Positions 17,070 through 26,392 of a stretch of 64,000 bases of DNA are shown one piece after another. Source of the DNA: Calothrix sp. NIES-4105 (lineage in GTDB: Bacteria > Cyanobacteriota > Cyanobacteriia > Cyanobacteriales > Nostocaceae); assembly GCF_002368415.1 (NCBI RefSeq), contig NZ_AP018290.1, forward strand, positions 8,795,717 through 8,859,716, read 5' to 3'. The first letter of the stretch is position 1, and every line of letters starts with the position of its first letter. The notes under the pieces were generated by a model, which worked only from the letters and a program-made list of their open reading frames with translations, was not told where the DNA came from and ran no database searches. Position numbers and translations under genes: made by a program.

Positions 17070-17218
17070 CAAGTTTTGAGTTTTGAGTTTTGAGTTGTGA
17101 GTTGTGAGTTATGAGTTGTGAGTCACTAAATATTTATTGAAATTTAGGATTTAAGTTTTAAATGAAAAGCTTTCTAAAAACTCTTAACTCCTAACTCCTA
17201 ACTCCTAACTCCTAACTG
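17070..17218. repeat. Heptamer array (GAGTTNN / AACTCNN) between fabH and fabD
   Basis: GAGTTTT/GAGTTGT/GAGTTAT units run from about 17070 to 17124, then AT-rich spacer, then TAACTCC units at 17180-17217 in the opposite orientation. The two halves can pair across the spacer. Confidence 0.85.
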
Positions 17219-17220
17219 TA

Positions 17221-18213
17221 TTATTTTCCCCACTGAAAAATAGCTGCTCCCCATGATAAACCGGCACCAAATCCGGAGGCAGCAATAATGTGATTATTTT
17301 TGATTTTACCCGCGCGCACAGCTTCATCAAGTGCTAAGGGAATAGAAGCGGCGGAGGTATTACCATAATTAGCTAGATTGCTAATAACTTTATCGTCTGG
17401 TATTCCTAAACGCTGTGCAACTGCATCAAGGATACGTTGATTAGCTTGGTGTAAAAGTAACCAATCAACGTTATCAACGGTAATATTGGCGCGAAATAAA
17501 GCTTTATCTATTACTTCTGGAACCTTTTGAGCAGCAAAACGATAAACTTCTTTACCGTTCATAGTCACTTGTTGATAATTACCTTTTCCAACGCTAATTC
17601 CTTTAGTAAGTTCTTGACTTTGGACAGTATAACCAAGATTAAGATAATGATTTTGACTGCCATCACTTCTTAATTCAAATCCAAGCAATTTATTGCTCGA
17701 ACTTGCTTGCATAACTATTGCCCCAGCACCATCACCAAATAACACACAAGTCGTGCGGTCTTGCCAATTCACCCAACGTGAATGTATATCGGCGCCAATT
17801 ACCAATACATTTTTAAAAACCCCTGTATTAATGTATTGAGCAGCTGTCACCATTGCAAAAATGAAACCAGAACACGCTGCACTTAAATCAAATGCGACAG
17901 CTCGGTTGGCGCCTAAAGCTGCTTGAACTTTACAAGCACTTCCATACAAATCATCAGGTGTAGAAGTTGCAAGTAATATTAAATCTACATCTTGTGCTGT
18001 AATTCCAGCCATTGCAATCGCGTTTAAACTCGCAACAGCAGCAAGGTTGCTCAAAGACTCGTTAGCCTGTGCTACTCGTCGCTTTTTAATACCAGTTCGC
18101 GTTGTTATCCACTCGTCAGAAGTATCAACAAGTGCAGTCAATGCATCGTTTTCGAGGCAAGCAACTGGCACTGCTGACCCACTTCCAGTAATTACTATTC
18201 CTGTGTTTTGCAC
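17221..18213 (-). CDS. fabH: 3-oxoacyl-ACP synthase III (KAS III)
   Basis: A 330-residue condensing enzyme starting fatty-acid synthesis from acetyl-CoA and malonyl-ACP. The catalytic triad is visible as FDLSAACSGFIFAM (Cys near 113), LLLHQANQRILD (His) and SNLANYGNTSAASIP (Asn). TSDEWITTRTGIKKRR is the typical N-terminal signature. It starts with GTG at 18213, supported by an AGGAG-like site just upstream. It is preceded by plsX and followed by fabD on the same strand, with repeat arrays in both gaps. Confidence 0.96.
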   Translation of the reverse strand: MQNTGIVITGSGSAVPVACLENDALTALVDTSDEWITTRTGIKKRRVAQANESLSNLAAVASLNAIAMAGITAQDVDLILLATSTPDDLYGSACKVQAALGANRAVAFDLSAACSGFIFAMVTAAQYINTGVFKNVLVIGADIHSRWVNWQDRTTCVLFGDGAGAIVMQASSSNKLLGFELRSDGSQNHYLNLGYTVQSQELTKGISVGKGNYQQVTMNGKEVYRFAAQKVPEVIDKALFRANITVDNVDWLLLHQANQRILDAVAQRLGIPDDKVISNLANYGNTSAASIPLALDEAVRAGKIKNNHIIAASGFGAGLSWGAAIFQWGK

Positions 18214-18240
18214 TCCTACTCTCCCACGCTAATAAAAATA

Positions 18241-18362
18241 GTGCTGACTACATAGTGCTGAGTAGAAAGTGCTGAGTGCTGAGTAATATTCTTAACTCCT
18301 AACTCCTAACTCTTAACTCTTAACTCATAACTCAGCACTCAGCACTCAGCACTCAGCACTTT
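18241..18362. repeat. Mixed heptamer array between plsX and fabH
   Basis: GTGCTGA units (18241-18283) are followed by TAACTCC/TAACTCT units and then CAGCACT units up to 18362. Both heptamer types sit in one array, which shows they are variants of a single ACTCNNN family. The array is inverted about its centre. Confidence 0.88.
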
Positions 18363-19388
18363 TTAACTGCTTTCGCGCTGTAGGCTTTGATATTGAGATT
18401 GAATTCTATCTAACACTTGGTTGTCCACAGCTTCTTTTGCCATTCGCACGGCATTAAAGATAGAAGGTGCCTGGGAGCTACCGTGACTGATTATACAAAT
18501 TCCGTCTACGCCTAAAAGTAATGCACCACCGTGTTCTGCATGGTCCATGCGCTGTTTAATTCGCCTTAAATTGGGTTTTAAGATAGCAGTACCGATTTGA
18601 CCGCGTATACCTTGTGGTAGTTCTTCGCGGATAATTTGCAGCATCACTTCCCCAACTGCTTCGGCGAATTTGAGCAGCACGTTACCTACAAAACCGTCGC
18701 AGACAATTACATCAAAGTTACCTGACAGAACATCACGCCCTTCAGCATTGCCAACAAAATCAATGTTTGGGTTTTCACGTAACATCTGATTCGCACGGAC
18801 TGCTGCGTCATTGCCCTTGCAGTCTTCTTCACCGATATTTAATAAACCTACCTTTGGTGCATCTATACCCAGTACATACTGACTATAAACTGACCCCATT
18901 ATGGCGAACTGTTCAAGAAATTTCGGACGACAGTCTACATTGGCGCCGACATCAAGTATAAGAACTTGCTTACTGGCTACTATAGTTGGAAATACAGCTC
19001 CAATCGCTGGACGGTCAATTCCTTTGAGTCTTCCTAGACGCAGCAAAGCACTCGCCATAGCTGCTCCAGAGTGACCAGCAGAAACAACCGCATCCGCGCG
19101 TTTTTGCTTGACCAAATCCATTGCCACATTGATAGAGGACTTTGGTTTGCGCCGGATAGCGCTTAAAGGCTCCTCCTCCATTTCAATTGCTCCCTCGGAA
19201 GGAACAATTTCAATCTGCGCTGTATTGGTTTTCGGTGGCAGCACAGCTTCAATTTGTTGGGGATCACCCACCAACAATACTTCAACACCCAGTTCTTCTC
19301 GTGCCCGCAGTGCGCCAGTCACGATTTCACCAGGTGCCCGATCCCCTCCCATTGCGTCAATTGCGATCCTCACGCAAGTCGATCCCAT
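18363..19388 (-). CDS. plsX: Phosphate acyltransferase PlsX
   Basis: A 341-residue enzyme making acyl-phosphate from acyl-ACP for phospholipid synthesis. RIAIDAMGGDRAPGEIV near the start, VSAGHSGAAMASALLRLGR, ILDVGANVDCRP and HGGALLLGVDGICIISHG are family signatures. The ATG at 19388 adds only five residues before the conserved core. First gene of plsX-fabH-fabD; its upstream region holds another heptamer array. Confidence 0.96.
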   Translation of the reverse strand: MGSTCVRIAIDAMGGDRAPGEIVTGALRAREELGVEVLLVGDPQQIEAVLPPKTNTAQIEIVPSEGAIEMEEEPLSAIRRKPKSSINVAMDLVKQKRADAVVSAGHSGAAMASALLRLGRLKGIDRPAIGAVFPTIVASKQVLILDVGANVDCRPKFLEQFAIMGSVYSQYVLGIDAPKVGLLNIGEEDCKGNDAAVRANQMLRENPNIDFVGNAEGRDVLSGNFDVIVCDGFVGNVLLKFAEAVGEVMLQIIREELPQGIRGQIGTAILKPNLRRIKQRMDHAEHGGALLLGVDGICIISHGSSQAPSIFNAVRMAKEAVDNQVLDRIQSQYQSLQRESS

Positions 19389-20015
19389 TGCTTAAAGCTT
19401 CTAGAAACCTTACAAATTTTACCAGATGGTTTTACCCAAACGAGCAAGCATCTTTCTTTCAAATAGTTTGTAACTACGTTAACAATTATTGACAATTCAA
19501 ACAAGGGGTCAGATCAAAGTTATGAGTTAAGAGTTGAGAGTTAGTAGTTAAGAGTTAATAGTTATGAGTTAGGAGTTAAGAGTTAGGAGTAGGTGGGGCT
19601 ATGCCCTACTTACAAGTTAGATTTGAGAGCGTCTGCACAAATAAATATTTAGGCAAATTTTCCAGATTTGTTGAAAGAGTAAACGAAAAAGTAGAAAATT
19701 CACTCAATTGTAGTCAGTCCTAATTTATTTTAAATTAAGGCTGTACTTAGATATGGCTTGGATGTTATGTTTATGAATTTACATCCGTGCCTCGACATTC
19801 GTAGTGAAATTTTTTAGGTGCCTCGATTTAAAACCTAAATGTAAAAGCGGCTCTCATCCTAAAACTAAGTTTACTTAAAGGTTGTACTAAATGTGTTCAG
19901 ACGCACTTCCTTAATCAAAATTCATTAGTTACTATAGTTACTCGATTCTCAAAATCGTTAAAAATCGTATATTATCACACAAAGTTAAAAACTACATCCC
20001 TATTGAGGAATAAAC
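19389..20015. other. Divergent intergenic region with heptamer array
   Basis: A 627-bp gap between divergent plsX and the PBP4-type gene. A GAGTTNN array runs through 19519-19592 in one orientation only, followed by GTAGGTGGGGCTATGCCCTA, a variant of the GGTGGGC palindrome. GTGCCTCGA occurs twice at about 19781 and 19817. No coding frame here is convincing. Confidence 0.6.
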
Positions 20016-21338
20016 ATGCTGGAATTAATTGGCTCAGGCTTGTTTTCACTGTGGCTGGAAATAGCAGGGTTACAAGTAAAGCCTCTAGATGCTTTAGAAG
20101 CATTGGCATGGCAAAGTAGCCCAGGTCTAGTTCTAGCCCCCGACCCAAATCCAGCAGGCACAACCACAGTTGAACAGTATTTGAAAGACCTGATTACTGC
20201 AAAATTAGTAGCCGCAAATACGATGCAGAGCCAGGGAGTTTGGATGCAGTCAGGGCCAATCTTGATGGCAAATCATGAAGGCACAACTCCAGTTCCTGCC
20301 GCATCATTAACAAAAATTGCGACTTCGCTTGTATCTTTAACAACCTTGGGCGCCGACCATAAGTTTCAAACATTGATTAGTGCAACAGGGCCAATTAAAA
20401 ACGGGGTGTTGGAAGGAGATTTAGTTATAACAGGTGGTGGCGACCCCTTATTTGTTATCCAAGAAGCAATTACACTTGGCAACATGCTTCACCAAATGGG
20501 TATCAAGCAAGTCAAGGGTAATCTAATCATTACAGGCAATTTTGCGATGAACTTCCAGCGTAATCCAACGCTTGCAGGTCAATTTCTAAAACAAACGCTC
20601 AATTCTGCAACTTGGACGCGCGATATTAACCTGTATTACTCAACAATGCCCAAGGGTACACCCAAACCCCAACTAGTAATCGCCGGCAAAGTTCAACTTG
20701 CCACTCAAACTGTCCCTCAAAGTAATTTATTAATCAGACATTATTCATTGCCACTCAAGCAACTCATCAACGAGATGAACATATTCAGCAATAACGAAAT
20801 GGCTGAAATGTTAGCAGAAGCAGTAGGAGGGGCAACAGTAGTCCAGTCTTCTTCAGCTAGACTCGCGCGCGTTCCAGAATCAGAAATCCAATTAATCAAC
20901 GGTTCCGGACTGGGAGTTGAAAATCGCATTTCTCCTCGTGCCGTTTGTGCCATGTTGATGATACTGCAACGCGAAGCAGTGGCAAATAATATGACAATAG
21001 CTGATTTTTTCCCGACATCTGGTTTTGACCATCGAGGCACAGTACACGCACGCCACCTACCCAACGCTACAGTTATGAAAACAGGAACGTTACGTGATGT
21101 CAGCGCATTAGCTGGTGTAGTCCCCACACGTGACCGTGGTTTAGTTTGGTTTGCCATCATCAACCGAGGCCCAGGAGTCGGCGCCTTTCGTACTGAACAA
21201 GACAAACTCTTACAAAACCTAGTCAAACAACTTCAAGTTCCTGAATCTGTCCCAATCGCAATTGCCCCCCATGCAGAATACAAAGCTTTACCCCTGCTTG
21301 GTGACGCACAAAGAAATGAAGTTGTTTATAAGGGATAG
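20016..21338 (+). CDS. dacB: D-alanyl-D-alanine carboxypeptidase/endopeptidase (PBP4 type)
   Basis: A 440-residue penicillin-binding protein of the S13 (DacB) class that trims peptidoglycan cross-links. The active-site motifs are PAASLTKIA (SxxK, Ser near 96), NIFSNNEM (SxN) and MKTGTLRDVSALAG (KTG). The inserted domain between SxxK and SxN typical of class C PBPs is present. The first 20 residues are hydrophobic but not a textbook signal peptide. The gene converges on lptC, with a long heptamer hairpin array between the two stops. Confidence 0.9.
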   Translation: MLELIGSGLFSLWLEIAGLQVKPLDALEALAWQSSPGLVLAPDPNPAGTTTVEQYLKDLITAKLVAANTMQSQGVWMQSGPILMANHEGTTPVPAASLTKIATSLVSLTTLGADHKFQTLISATGPIKNGVLEGDLVITGGGDPLFVIQEAITLGNMLHQMGIKQVKGNLIITGNFAMNFQRNPTLAGQFLKQTLNSATWTRDINLYYSTMPKGTPKPQLVIAGKVQLATQTVPQSNLLIRHYSLPLKQLINEMNIFSNNEMAEMLAEAVGGATVVQSSSARLARVPESEIQLINGSGLGVENRISPRAVCAMLMILQREAVANNMTIADFFPTSGFDHRGTVHARHLPNATVMKTGTLRDVSALAGVVPTRDRGLVWFAIINRGPGVGAFRTEQDKLLQNLVKQLQVPESVPIAIAPHAEYKALPLLGDAQRNEVVYKG

Positions 21339-21571
21339 TGCTGAGTTGAAAGTGCTGAGTGCTGAGTAGGAGTTGAGAGTTATGAGTTATGAGTTATGAG
21401 TTAAGAGTAAGTTGAAATTCTGCATTCATAACTCAGCACTCAGCACTCAGCACCAAGCACTCAACACTCAGCACTCAGCACTCAGCACCAAGCACTCAAC
21501 ACTCAGCACTCAGCACTCAGCACTCAACACTCAGCACTCAGCACTCAGCACTCAGCACTCAGCACTCAGCA
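21339..21571. repeat. Long heptamer array between convergent dacB and lptC
   Basis: About 80 bp of GTGCTGA and GAGTTAT/GAGTTAA units are followed by about 150 bp of ACTCAGC/ACTCAAC/ACCAAGC units in the opposite orientation. A higher-order pattern is visible in the second half: a segment containing CACCAAGCACTCAACACTC occurs twice. The two halves can fold on each other. Confidence 0.9.
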
Positions 21572-22732
21572 CTAATTCTGTGGTTCTTCTGGAATAATAT
21601 TTGTAATTACTCGATTATTGCTATTACTACTTCTAACTACTATATTTTCCTGCTGAATATTACCAGTAGCGGTATCTCCTGTAAAACTTAAGGGTGGTTC
21701 AACTTGCTGGTAAAATACATTTCCTTCGGCTTCAACTTGCTGATTATTTAAATACCAAGTCAACTTATCTGATTTGATAGTTTGGCGCCGTTGTCCTACA
21801 CCGTTGACGTTACCCTGTAAATATACGGTTTGCTGCGGTATCCTAAGTTCGCTCTGATTTGCTGTTACTACCATATTGTCAGTACGATGAAATACGCGCA
21901 CTGGAGTTTTAGTAGTGACAATTTCTTTGTTGAGATTCCAAGCCATCGAACTACTGGTAATTTGCACTGGTGGTTGTGCTAGCTCTGCTTGGGCATTTTT
22001 GGTAATCGTCACAATCTTAGTATTTAAATCAACTTCTGCCGCGTCACCTTTACCTCTATCGGTAACTTGATTATCTTTAAATCGTTCAAACTGTAACGGA
22101 CGGTTGCCAATTAATTTTTGTTGTTTTAAATTCCAAGTTAAATGCTCGGTGCGAACCCGTAATGGTGGGTCAATAGAATTCGCAACTACTCCTCCAAAGA
22201 AATCTACTTTTTGCTCACGAGTTTTCGCGCGCGCTTCAATAGCAACTGCGACAAGCTGCTTGTGACTACCATTTAACTGGTTACGAACGATTAATAAGTC
22301 TTCTTGTGGGCGCCATTCTAATTCATTTCCACGTAATGTAACGCCATTTTTGGGGTCTACTGCGACTATCTTACCTTTAAGCAATAGCTGTTTACCGTTT
22401 TGCTGAATGTCCGCTTTTTCAGCAGTAACTTGATAAACAACTTTTCCATCTTGATACAACTCACCATAAGGACTTTCGAGTTGACCTATTTCTTTCTCTT
22501 TTGTATACCTACCTGTTTTAGCATTAACTCGCCAAATTAATCTTCCTGACTCATCAGTCGCATCAAGCGAACCCTCAAATAAAGTTAACTGACTATCGTT
22601 AGGTTGGTTTGTTGGTTTATCTTTACTAGCTTGTGATTTTGGAGGAGGACTACTGCAAGCAAATAGTCCTACTGTTAGTAAAATCGTTATAGACAGACGA
22701 AACAAAACCGTTGGGGCGCCTGCATTTTTCAT
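21572..22732 (-). CDS. lptC: LptC-like lipoprotein, lipopolysaccharide transport
   Basis: A 386-residue protein. The N-terminus has a hydrophobic stretch ending in the lipobox LFAC, so a lipoprotein is expected. Several repeated beta-strand units follow (for example WRVNAKTGRYTKEKEIGQLE, VTLRGNELEWRPQED, TVYLQGNVNG) that match the LptC/OstA beta-jellyroll. LptC hands lipopolysaccharide from the inner-membrane transporter to the periplasmic bridge. Cyanobacterial members are longer, as here. It lies 18 bp downstream of the NYN-domain gene in the same direction, probably one transcript. Confidence 0.85.
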   Translation of the reverse strand: MKNAGAPTVLFRLSITILLTVGLFACSSPPPKSQASKDKPTNQPNDSQLTLFEGSLDATDESGRLIWRVNAKTGRYTKEKEIGQLESPYGELYQDGKVVYQVTAEKADIQQNGKQLLLKGKIVAVDPKNGVTLRGNELEWRPQEDLLIVRNQLNGSHKQLVAVAIEARAKTREQKVDFFGGVVANSIDPPLRVRTEHLTWNLKQQKLIGNRPLQFERFKDNQVTDRGKGDAAEVDLNTKIVTITKNAQAELAQPPVQITSSSMAWNLNKEIVTTKTPVRVFHRTDNMVVTANQSELRIPQQTVYLQGNVNGVGQRRQTIKSDKLTWYLNNQQVEAEGNVFYQQVEPPLSFTGDTATGNIQQENIVVRSSNSNNRVITNIIPEEPQN

Positions 22733-22750
22733 CCCGCTATAAGCCTCGTT

Positions 22751-23389
22751 TTATGGTTCTGGTATTTGCAGATGACCATCCATGTCAGGTTGTTCCAAAA
22801 AACCAACACCAGATAACGGTCGATACGGATAACTTTGACGCGGGGTCTTTTGAATGTCCTCTTTTACCGCTTCTAAATCAATATAGCGATCACTAACGTT
22901 AATCAAACTATCGCTAGTCATTGACCGTAAACTCACAACCTCAACCCGCACACCTCGGTAAGAAACCGAGTTTACAGCATAAGCTAAATCTCCATCTCCA
23001 CTCACAAGAACCGCTGTATCATATGAATCGACTAAAGCCATCATATCTACAGCAATTTCCACATCCAAATTAGCCTTTTTAGAACCATCTGGCAACTGCA
23101 CTAAATCTTTTGCTATTACACGATAGCCGTTGCGCCGCATCCACAACAGAAAACCTTGCTGCTTTTCGTTAGTTCTATCTACACCTGTGTAAAAAAAGGC
23201 ACGCAATAACCTCGAACCACCTGTTAGCCGACACAGCAACTTTGTGTAGTCAATTTCTATACCTAATTGTAAAGCCGCATAAAATAAATTCGACCCATCT
23301 ATAAATATAGCTACTCTACCTCGATTTTCTAAGACCTGCTCAGGCGTAAAAATCGAGTCGCCTTCTAAATTACTTAACATTGTTGTCAT
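22751..23389 (-). CDS. LabA-like NYN domain protein (DUF88)
   Basis: A 212-residue protein. The NYN fold, a PIN-like RNase fold, is marked by VAIFIDGSNLFYAALQ, ANLDVEIAVDMMALV and TAVLVSGDGDLAYAV, each carrying a conserved Asp, then RGVRVEVVSLRSMTSDSLINVSDRYIDL spread over about 28 residues. LabA in Synechococcus affects circadian output; other relatives are RNases. A specific role cannot be read from the sequence. The last 30 residues (after DIQKTPRQSYPY) are Pro-rich and probably disordered. It is upstream of lptC in one operon. Confidence 0.88.
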   Translation of the reverse strand: MTTMLSNLEGDSIFTPEQVLENRGRVAIFIDGSNLFYAALQLGIEIDYTKLLCRLTGGSRLLRAFFYTGVDRTNEKQQGFLLWMRRNGYRVIAKDLVQLPDGSKKANLDVEIAVDMMALVDSYDTAVLVSGDGDLAYAVNSVSYRGVRVEVVSLRSMTSDSLINVSDRYIDLEAVKEDIQKTPRQSYPYRPLSGVGFLEQPDMDGHLQIPEP

Positions 23390-23468
23390 ACCTCGTTTTT
23401 TATCTATGTAATAAAGGATACTAAAATGTACTGAAACAGGGTTTTGAACGTTTTATGATAGTTTCCAG

Positions 23469-23534
23469 CAGAAACCGGGTTTTTTGGTCAAGAGCTTGTA
23501 ATAAAAACACGATTTTGGGTAGAAACCCGGTTTC
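23469..23534. repeat. Inverted repeat AGAAACCGGGTTT
   Basis: Arms AGAAACCGGGTTT and AAACCCGGTTTCT flank a 40-bp spacer. It lies between metG and the NYN gene on the minus strand and could end the metG transcript. Confidence 0.75.
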
Positions 23535-23561
23535 TTTACGCTTTTTAGAGATTAAAAAAAA

Positions 23562-25160
23562 TTAATTGTCTTTGGACAAATCAATTCGTTTAAAAATGGG
23601 TTGGGGTGTACCTAAGTTTTGTGTATTACTTAGTAATCCCCATTTGGAATGGATATCAAACGGCAAAGCAGCAATATCGGTTGGGTCATTAAAATCAACT
23701 CCAAAACCTAGTTGCTGATATGCAGCAGTGCTGATAGTAGGAATCACTGGCGATAATAGATAAACAGCTAACCTGACAGATTCCAGCACAGTGTACAATA
23801 CTTGTTCAACGGATTGCTGTTTTCCTTGTTTATATAAACTCCAAGGCGCCTGGTCATCGATAAACTTGTTACACTGCTGTACAAGTGACAGAACTAAATT
23901 ACAAGCTTGACTGAAGGCAAGCGCTTCATAAGCTGTTTTTACTTGTGCCCCTAGATGTAAACTTAATCCCTTTAGAGGATTATCATCAGAAATATCTTCT
24001 GTTGTTACTACTGGAATATTACCGCCACAGTATTTTTTCACCATCCCCAAAATTCGATTCAGCAAATTTCCTAAGTCATTCGCCAAATCTGCATTTAAAA
24101 CATCGATGAACCTTACTTCATTAAAATCGCCATCTTTACCAAATTCGATTTCCTTAAGAAAGTAATAACGAACTGCATCGGCGCCGTATTTATCAATCAA
24201 TCCTACTGGGTCAATTGTATTACCAGAAGTTTTACCCATTTTTTTTCCATCTTTGGTCAAAAAACCATGCCCAAAGACTTTTCTTGGTAATGGCAACCCT
24301 GCTGATATCAGCATTGCAGGCCAGTAAACTGCATGAAACCTTAAAATGTCTTTTCCAATTAGATGTAAATCGAATGGGTACCACTTCTTTAAAGCATTTT
24401 CTAATGTCGGCTCATCAAACGGTTCAAGTAATGCTGTTATATAACCCAAAAGTGCATCGAACCAAACATAAAGCGTATGTTTATGATTTTCGGGAACTGG
24501 AAAACCCCAGTCTAAGTTGACGCGCGAAATCGAAAAATCCTGTAATCCTTGGTTTACAAAATTTAAAACTTCATTGCGACGACTTTCTGGTTGAATAAAA
24601 TCTGGTTTTTCTTCAAAAAATGCCAATAATTTATCTTGATATTTCGATAAGCGGAAGAAATAGTTTTCCTCATCACGCCACTCAACTTCTTTGGTTGGGT
24701 GAAGAGAACACCGATGTCCTTCCAACAAATCGCGTTCTTCTTTAAATTCTTCGCAAGATACGCAATACCAGCCTTTTTGCTGACCTAAATATATATCGCC
24801 ATTATCCCAAACTCGTTTAAAGAACTGTTGAACTATTGCTTCGTGCTTCGGCGCCGTAGTTCTGCTAAAACGGTCATATTGGATGTTCAACAACTTCCAT
24901 AATGAGATAAAGTTAGGTACAATCTCATCGCAGAACTGTTGTGGTTTCATGCCCTTGGCTTCGGCACTACGCTCAATTTTTTGTCCATGCTCATCAGTTC
25001 CAGTCACCAATAAAACGGACACCGATAACAATTTTTGAAATCTTGCTATCGTATCGGCAGCCATTGTTGTATAAGCACTGCCTATATGTGGTAAATCATT
25101 TACATAATAGAGCGGTGTTGTAAGCGCGAATGTATTTTCTGTTGTCTTCACTGAATTCAT
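23562..25160 (-). CDS. metG: Methionyl-tRNA synthetase
   Basis: A 532-residue class I aminoacyl-tRNA synthetase charging tRNA-Met. TTPLYYVNDLPHIGSAYTTM contains the HIGH-type motif (HIGS). TKDGKKMGKTSGNTIDP holds the second signature as KMGKT. A zinc knuckle is present as WYCVSCEEF and HRCSLHPTKEVEW. ADLANDLGNLLNRI starts the anticodon-binding helical domain. The C-terminal tRNA-binding domain of longer MetRS forms is absent, as in many bacteria. Monocistronic by spacing. Confidence 0.95.
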   Translation of the reverse strand: MNSVKTTENTFALTTPLYYVNDLPHIGSAYTTMAADTIARFQKLLSVSVLLVTGTDEHGQKIERSAEAKGMKPQQFCDEIVPNFISLWKLLNIQYDRFSRTTAPKHEAIVQQFFKRVWDNGDIYLGQQKGWYCVSCEEFKEERDLLEGHRCSLHPTKEVEWRDEENYFFRLSKYQDKLLAFFEEKPDFIQPESRRNEVLNFVNQGLQDFSISRVNLDWGFPVPENHKHTLYVWFDALLGYITALLEPFDEPTLENALKKWYPFDLHLIGKDILRFHAVYWPAMLISAGLPLPRKVFGHGFLTKDGKKMGKTSGNTIDPVGLIDKYGADAVRYYFLKEIEFGKDGDFNEVRFIDVLNADLANDLGNLLNRILGMVKKYCGGNIPVVTTEDISDDNPLKGLSLHLGAQVKTAYEALAFSQACNLVLSLVQQCNKFIDDQAPWSLYKQGKQQSVEQVLYTVLESVRLAVYLLSPVIPTISTAAYQQLGFGVDFNDPTDIAALPFDIHSKWGLLSNTQNLGTPQPIFKRIDLSKDN

Positions 25161-25461
25161 GCAATATTAAATAACTTCTTATAACATTTTTTAATCTTGA
25201 GTATGTAGCTAAAACCACGTAATTATAAAACATTTCTCACGGATTTTCAACTATAAGTTTTATATTAGCATTCTGACGAGGCGCCTATATTAAGTCAACT
25301 TATAAATACGGATGCTCGCTATTTGGGGCTAATATTGCTGGCTTTATACCTGATGTAACAGGTTATTGTTACTGAAGATACAAAATCCGCAATTTAATAA
25401 ACATTTTTACTTTTCATGGTAGACAGCACATTTCTACCTTAAGGCTATCTACTATCTCGTT
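25161..25461. other. Divergent intergenic region
   Basis: 301 bp between divergent metG and the acyltransferase gene. Apart from one GGCGCC site near 25280, I see no gene, RNA or repeat array. Confidence 0.5.
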
Positions 25462-26229
25462 ATGAAATGTAAAAATCCAATAATTAGACAGTATCTCTTA
25501 GCAATGAACATAAATAGCCCTTTAGAGATTTCCCGCGCGTTGTTAACAGCGTTATCGACGACCATGTTTCGCTACTACGAAGATCGTATACCTGATGATG
25601 CAAGCGTAATAGTCACGAGTAACCATCGCAGTTTCATGGACGCACCATTATTAATGGCAGCGTTATCACATCCAATTCGATTTGCTTGTCATCACTACAT
25701 GGGACAAGTACCAGTAATGCGCGAGTTTGTCACCCACGCACTCGGATGCTTTCCGTTAGAAGCAGAAAATCAAAGGTATTCGAGTTTACTGACACAATCA
25801 GAGACTTTACTTAAATCTCGACAGATGGTAGGACTCTTCCCCGAAGGAACCAAACCAATGGTTAACTTCACTCAACCGAACCAAGTGGCAGAGTTTCAGC
25901 GAGGGTTCGCGCATTTAGCACTGCGTTGTAAAGTCGATAACTTAGCCATTTTGCCAATTGCGATAGCATCTATTGAAGAAGTTAACTCCAGTGCTATACC
26001 ACTGAAATTTTTAACTTTGTTCGACCCATCAGAACCGTTATTTAACCAGCCAGGTTGGCATCCTTTGGTTGTATACCGTCGAGTCGCAGTACTTATCGGT
26101 CGTCCCTACTGGATAAAGTCACACCATCGAGAAATGTATCAAGGCAAGAAAGCTAAAACTGTAGTCTCAGAAATTAGTAACTACTGCCGCTCTGAAATTA
26201 CAGGTCTACTTAAGGAGGGAATTTACTAA
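25462..26229 (+). CDS. PlsC-like 1-acylglycerol-3-phosphate acyltransferase
   Basis: A 255-residue acyltransferase. Motif I is TSNHRSFMDAPLL (NHxxxxD), motif III is GLFPEGTKPM, and the segment RFACHHYMGQVPVMREFV fits the region between them. These enzymes move acyl groups onto lysophosphatidic acid or related acceptors at the membrane. An internal ATG at 25504 is an equally plausible start because neither has a clear ribosome-binding site. An alpha/beta hydrolase follows after about 160 bp on the same strand. Confidence 0.87.
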   Translation: MKCKNPIIRQYLLAMNINSPLEISRALLTALSTTMFRYYEDRIPDDASVIVTSNHRSFMDAPLLMAALSHPIRFACHHYMGQVPVMREFVTHALGCFPLEAENQRYSSLLTQSETLLKSRQMVGLFPEGTKPMVNFTQPNQVAEFQRGFAHLALRCKVDNLAILPIAIASIEEVNSSAIPLKFLTLFDPSEPLFNQPGWHPLVVYRRVAVLIGRPYWIKSHHREMYQGKKAKTVVSEISNYCRSEITGLLKEGIY

Positions 26230-26392
26230 AACCGCGCGGCTTGAGTTATTCTCAACACTTCAGAATCAGAATTTTTTTTATATAGTTATTTAGAGCTATT
26301 TGCGAGGGATGAATACCCTCACGAAATAATAAAAAGGTAAGTTTTGTTAAATAGCTACAAATAATTCATCACAATATAACGCATGAGTGCTA

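Noticed and set aside
21339-21571. CRISPR array
   Set aside because: The repeat unit is 7 bp with no unique spacers of 30-40 bp and no cas genes nearby.
21412-21597. Plus-strand frame with repeated STQHSAL-type peptide
   Set aside because: A pure ACTCAGC heptamer array is open in all frames by its arithmetic, so openness is not evidence of coding here; it also runs into convergent lptC.
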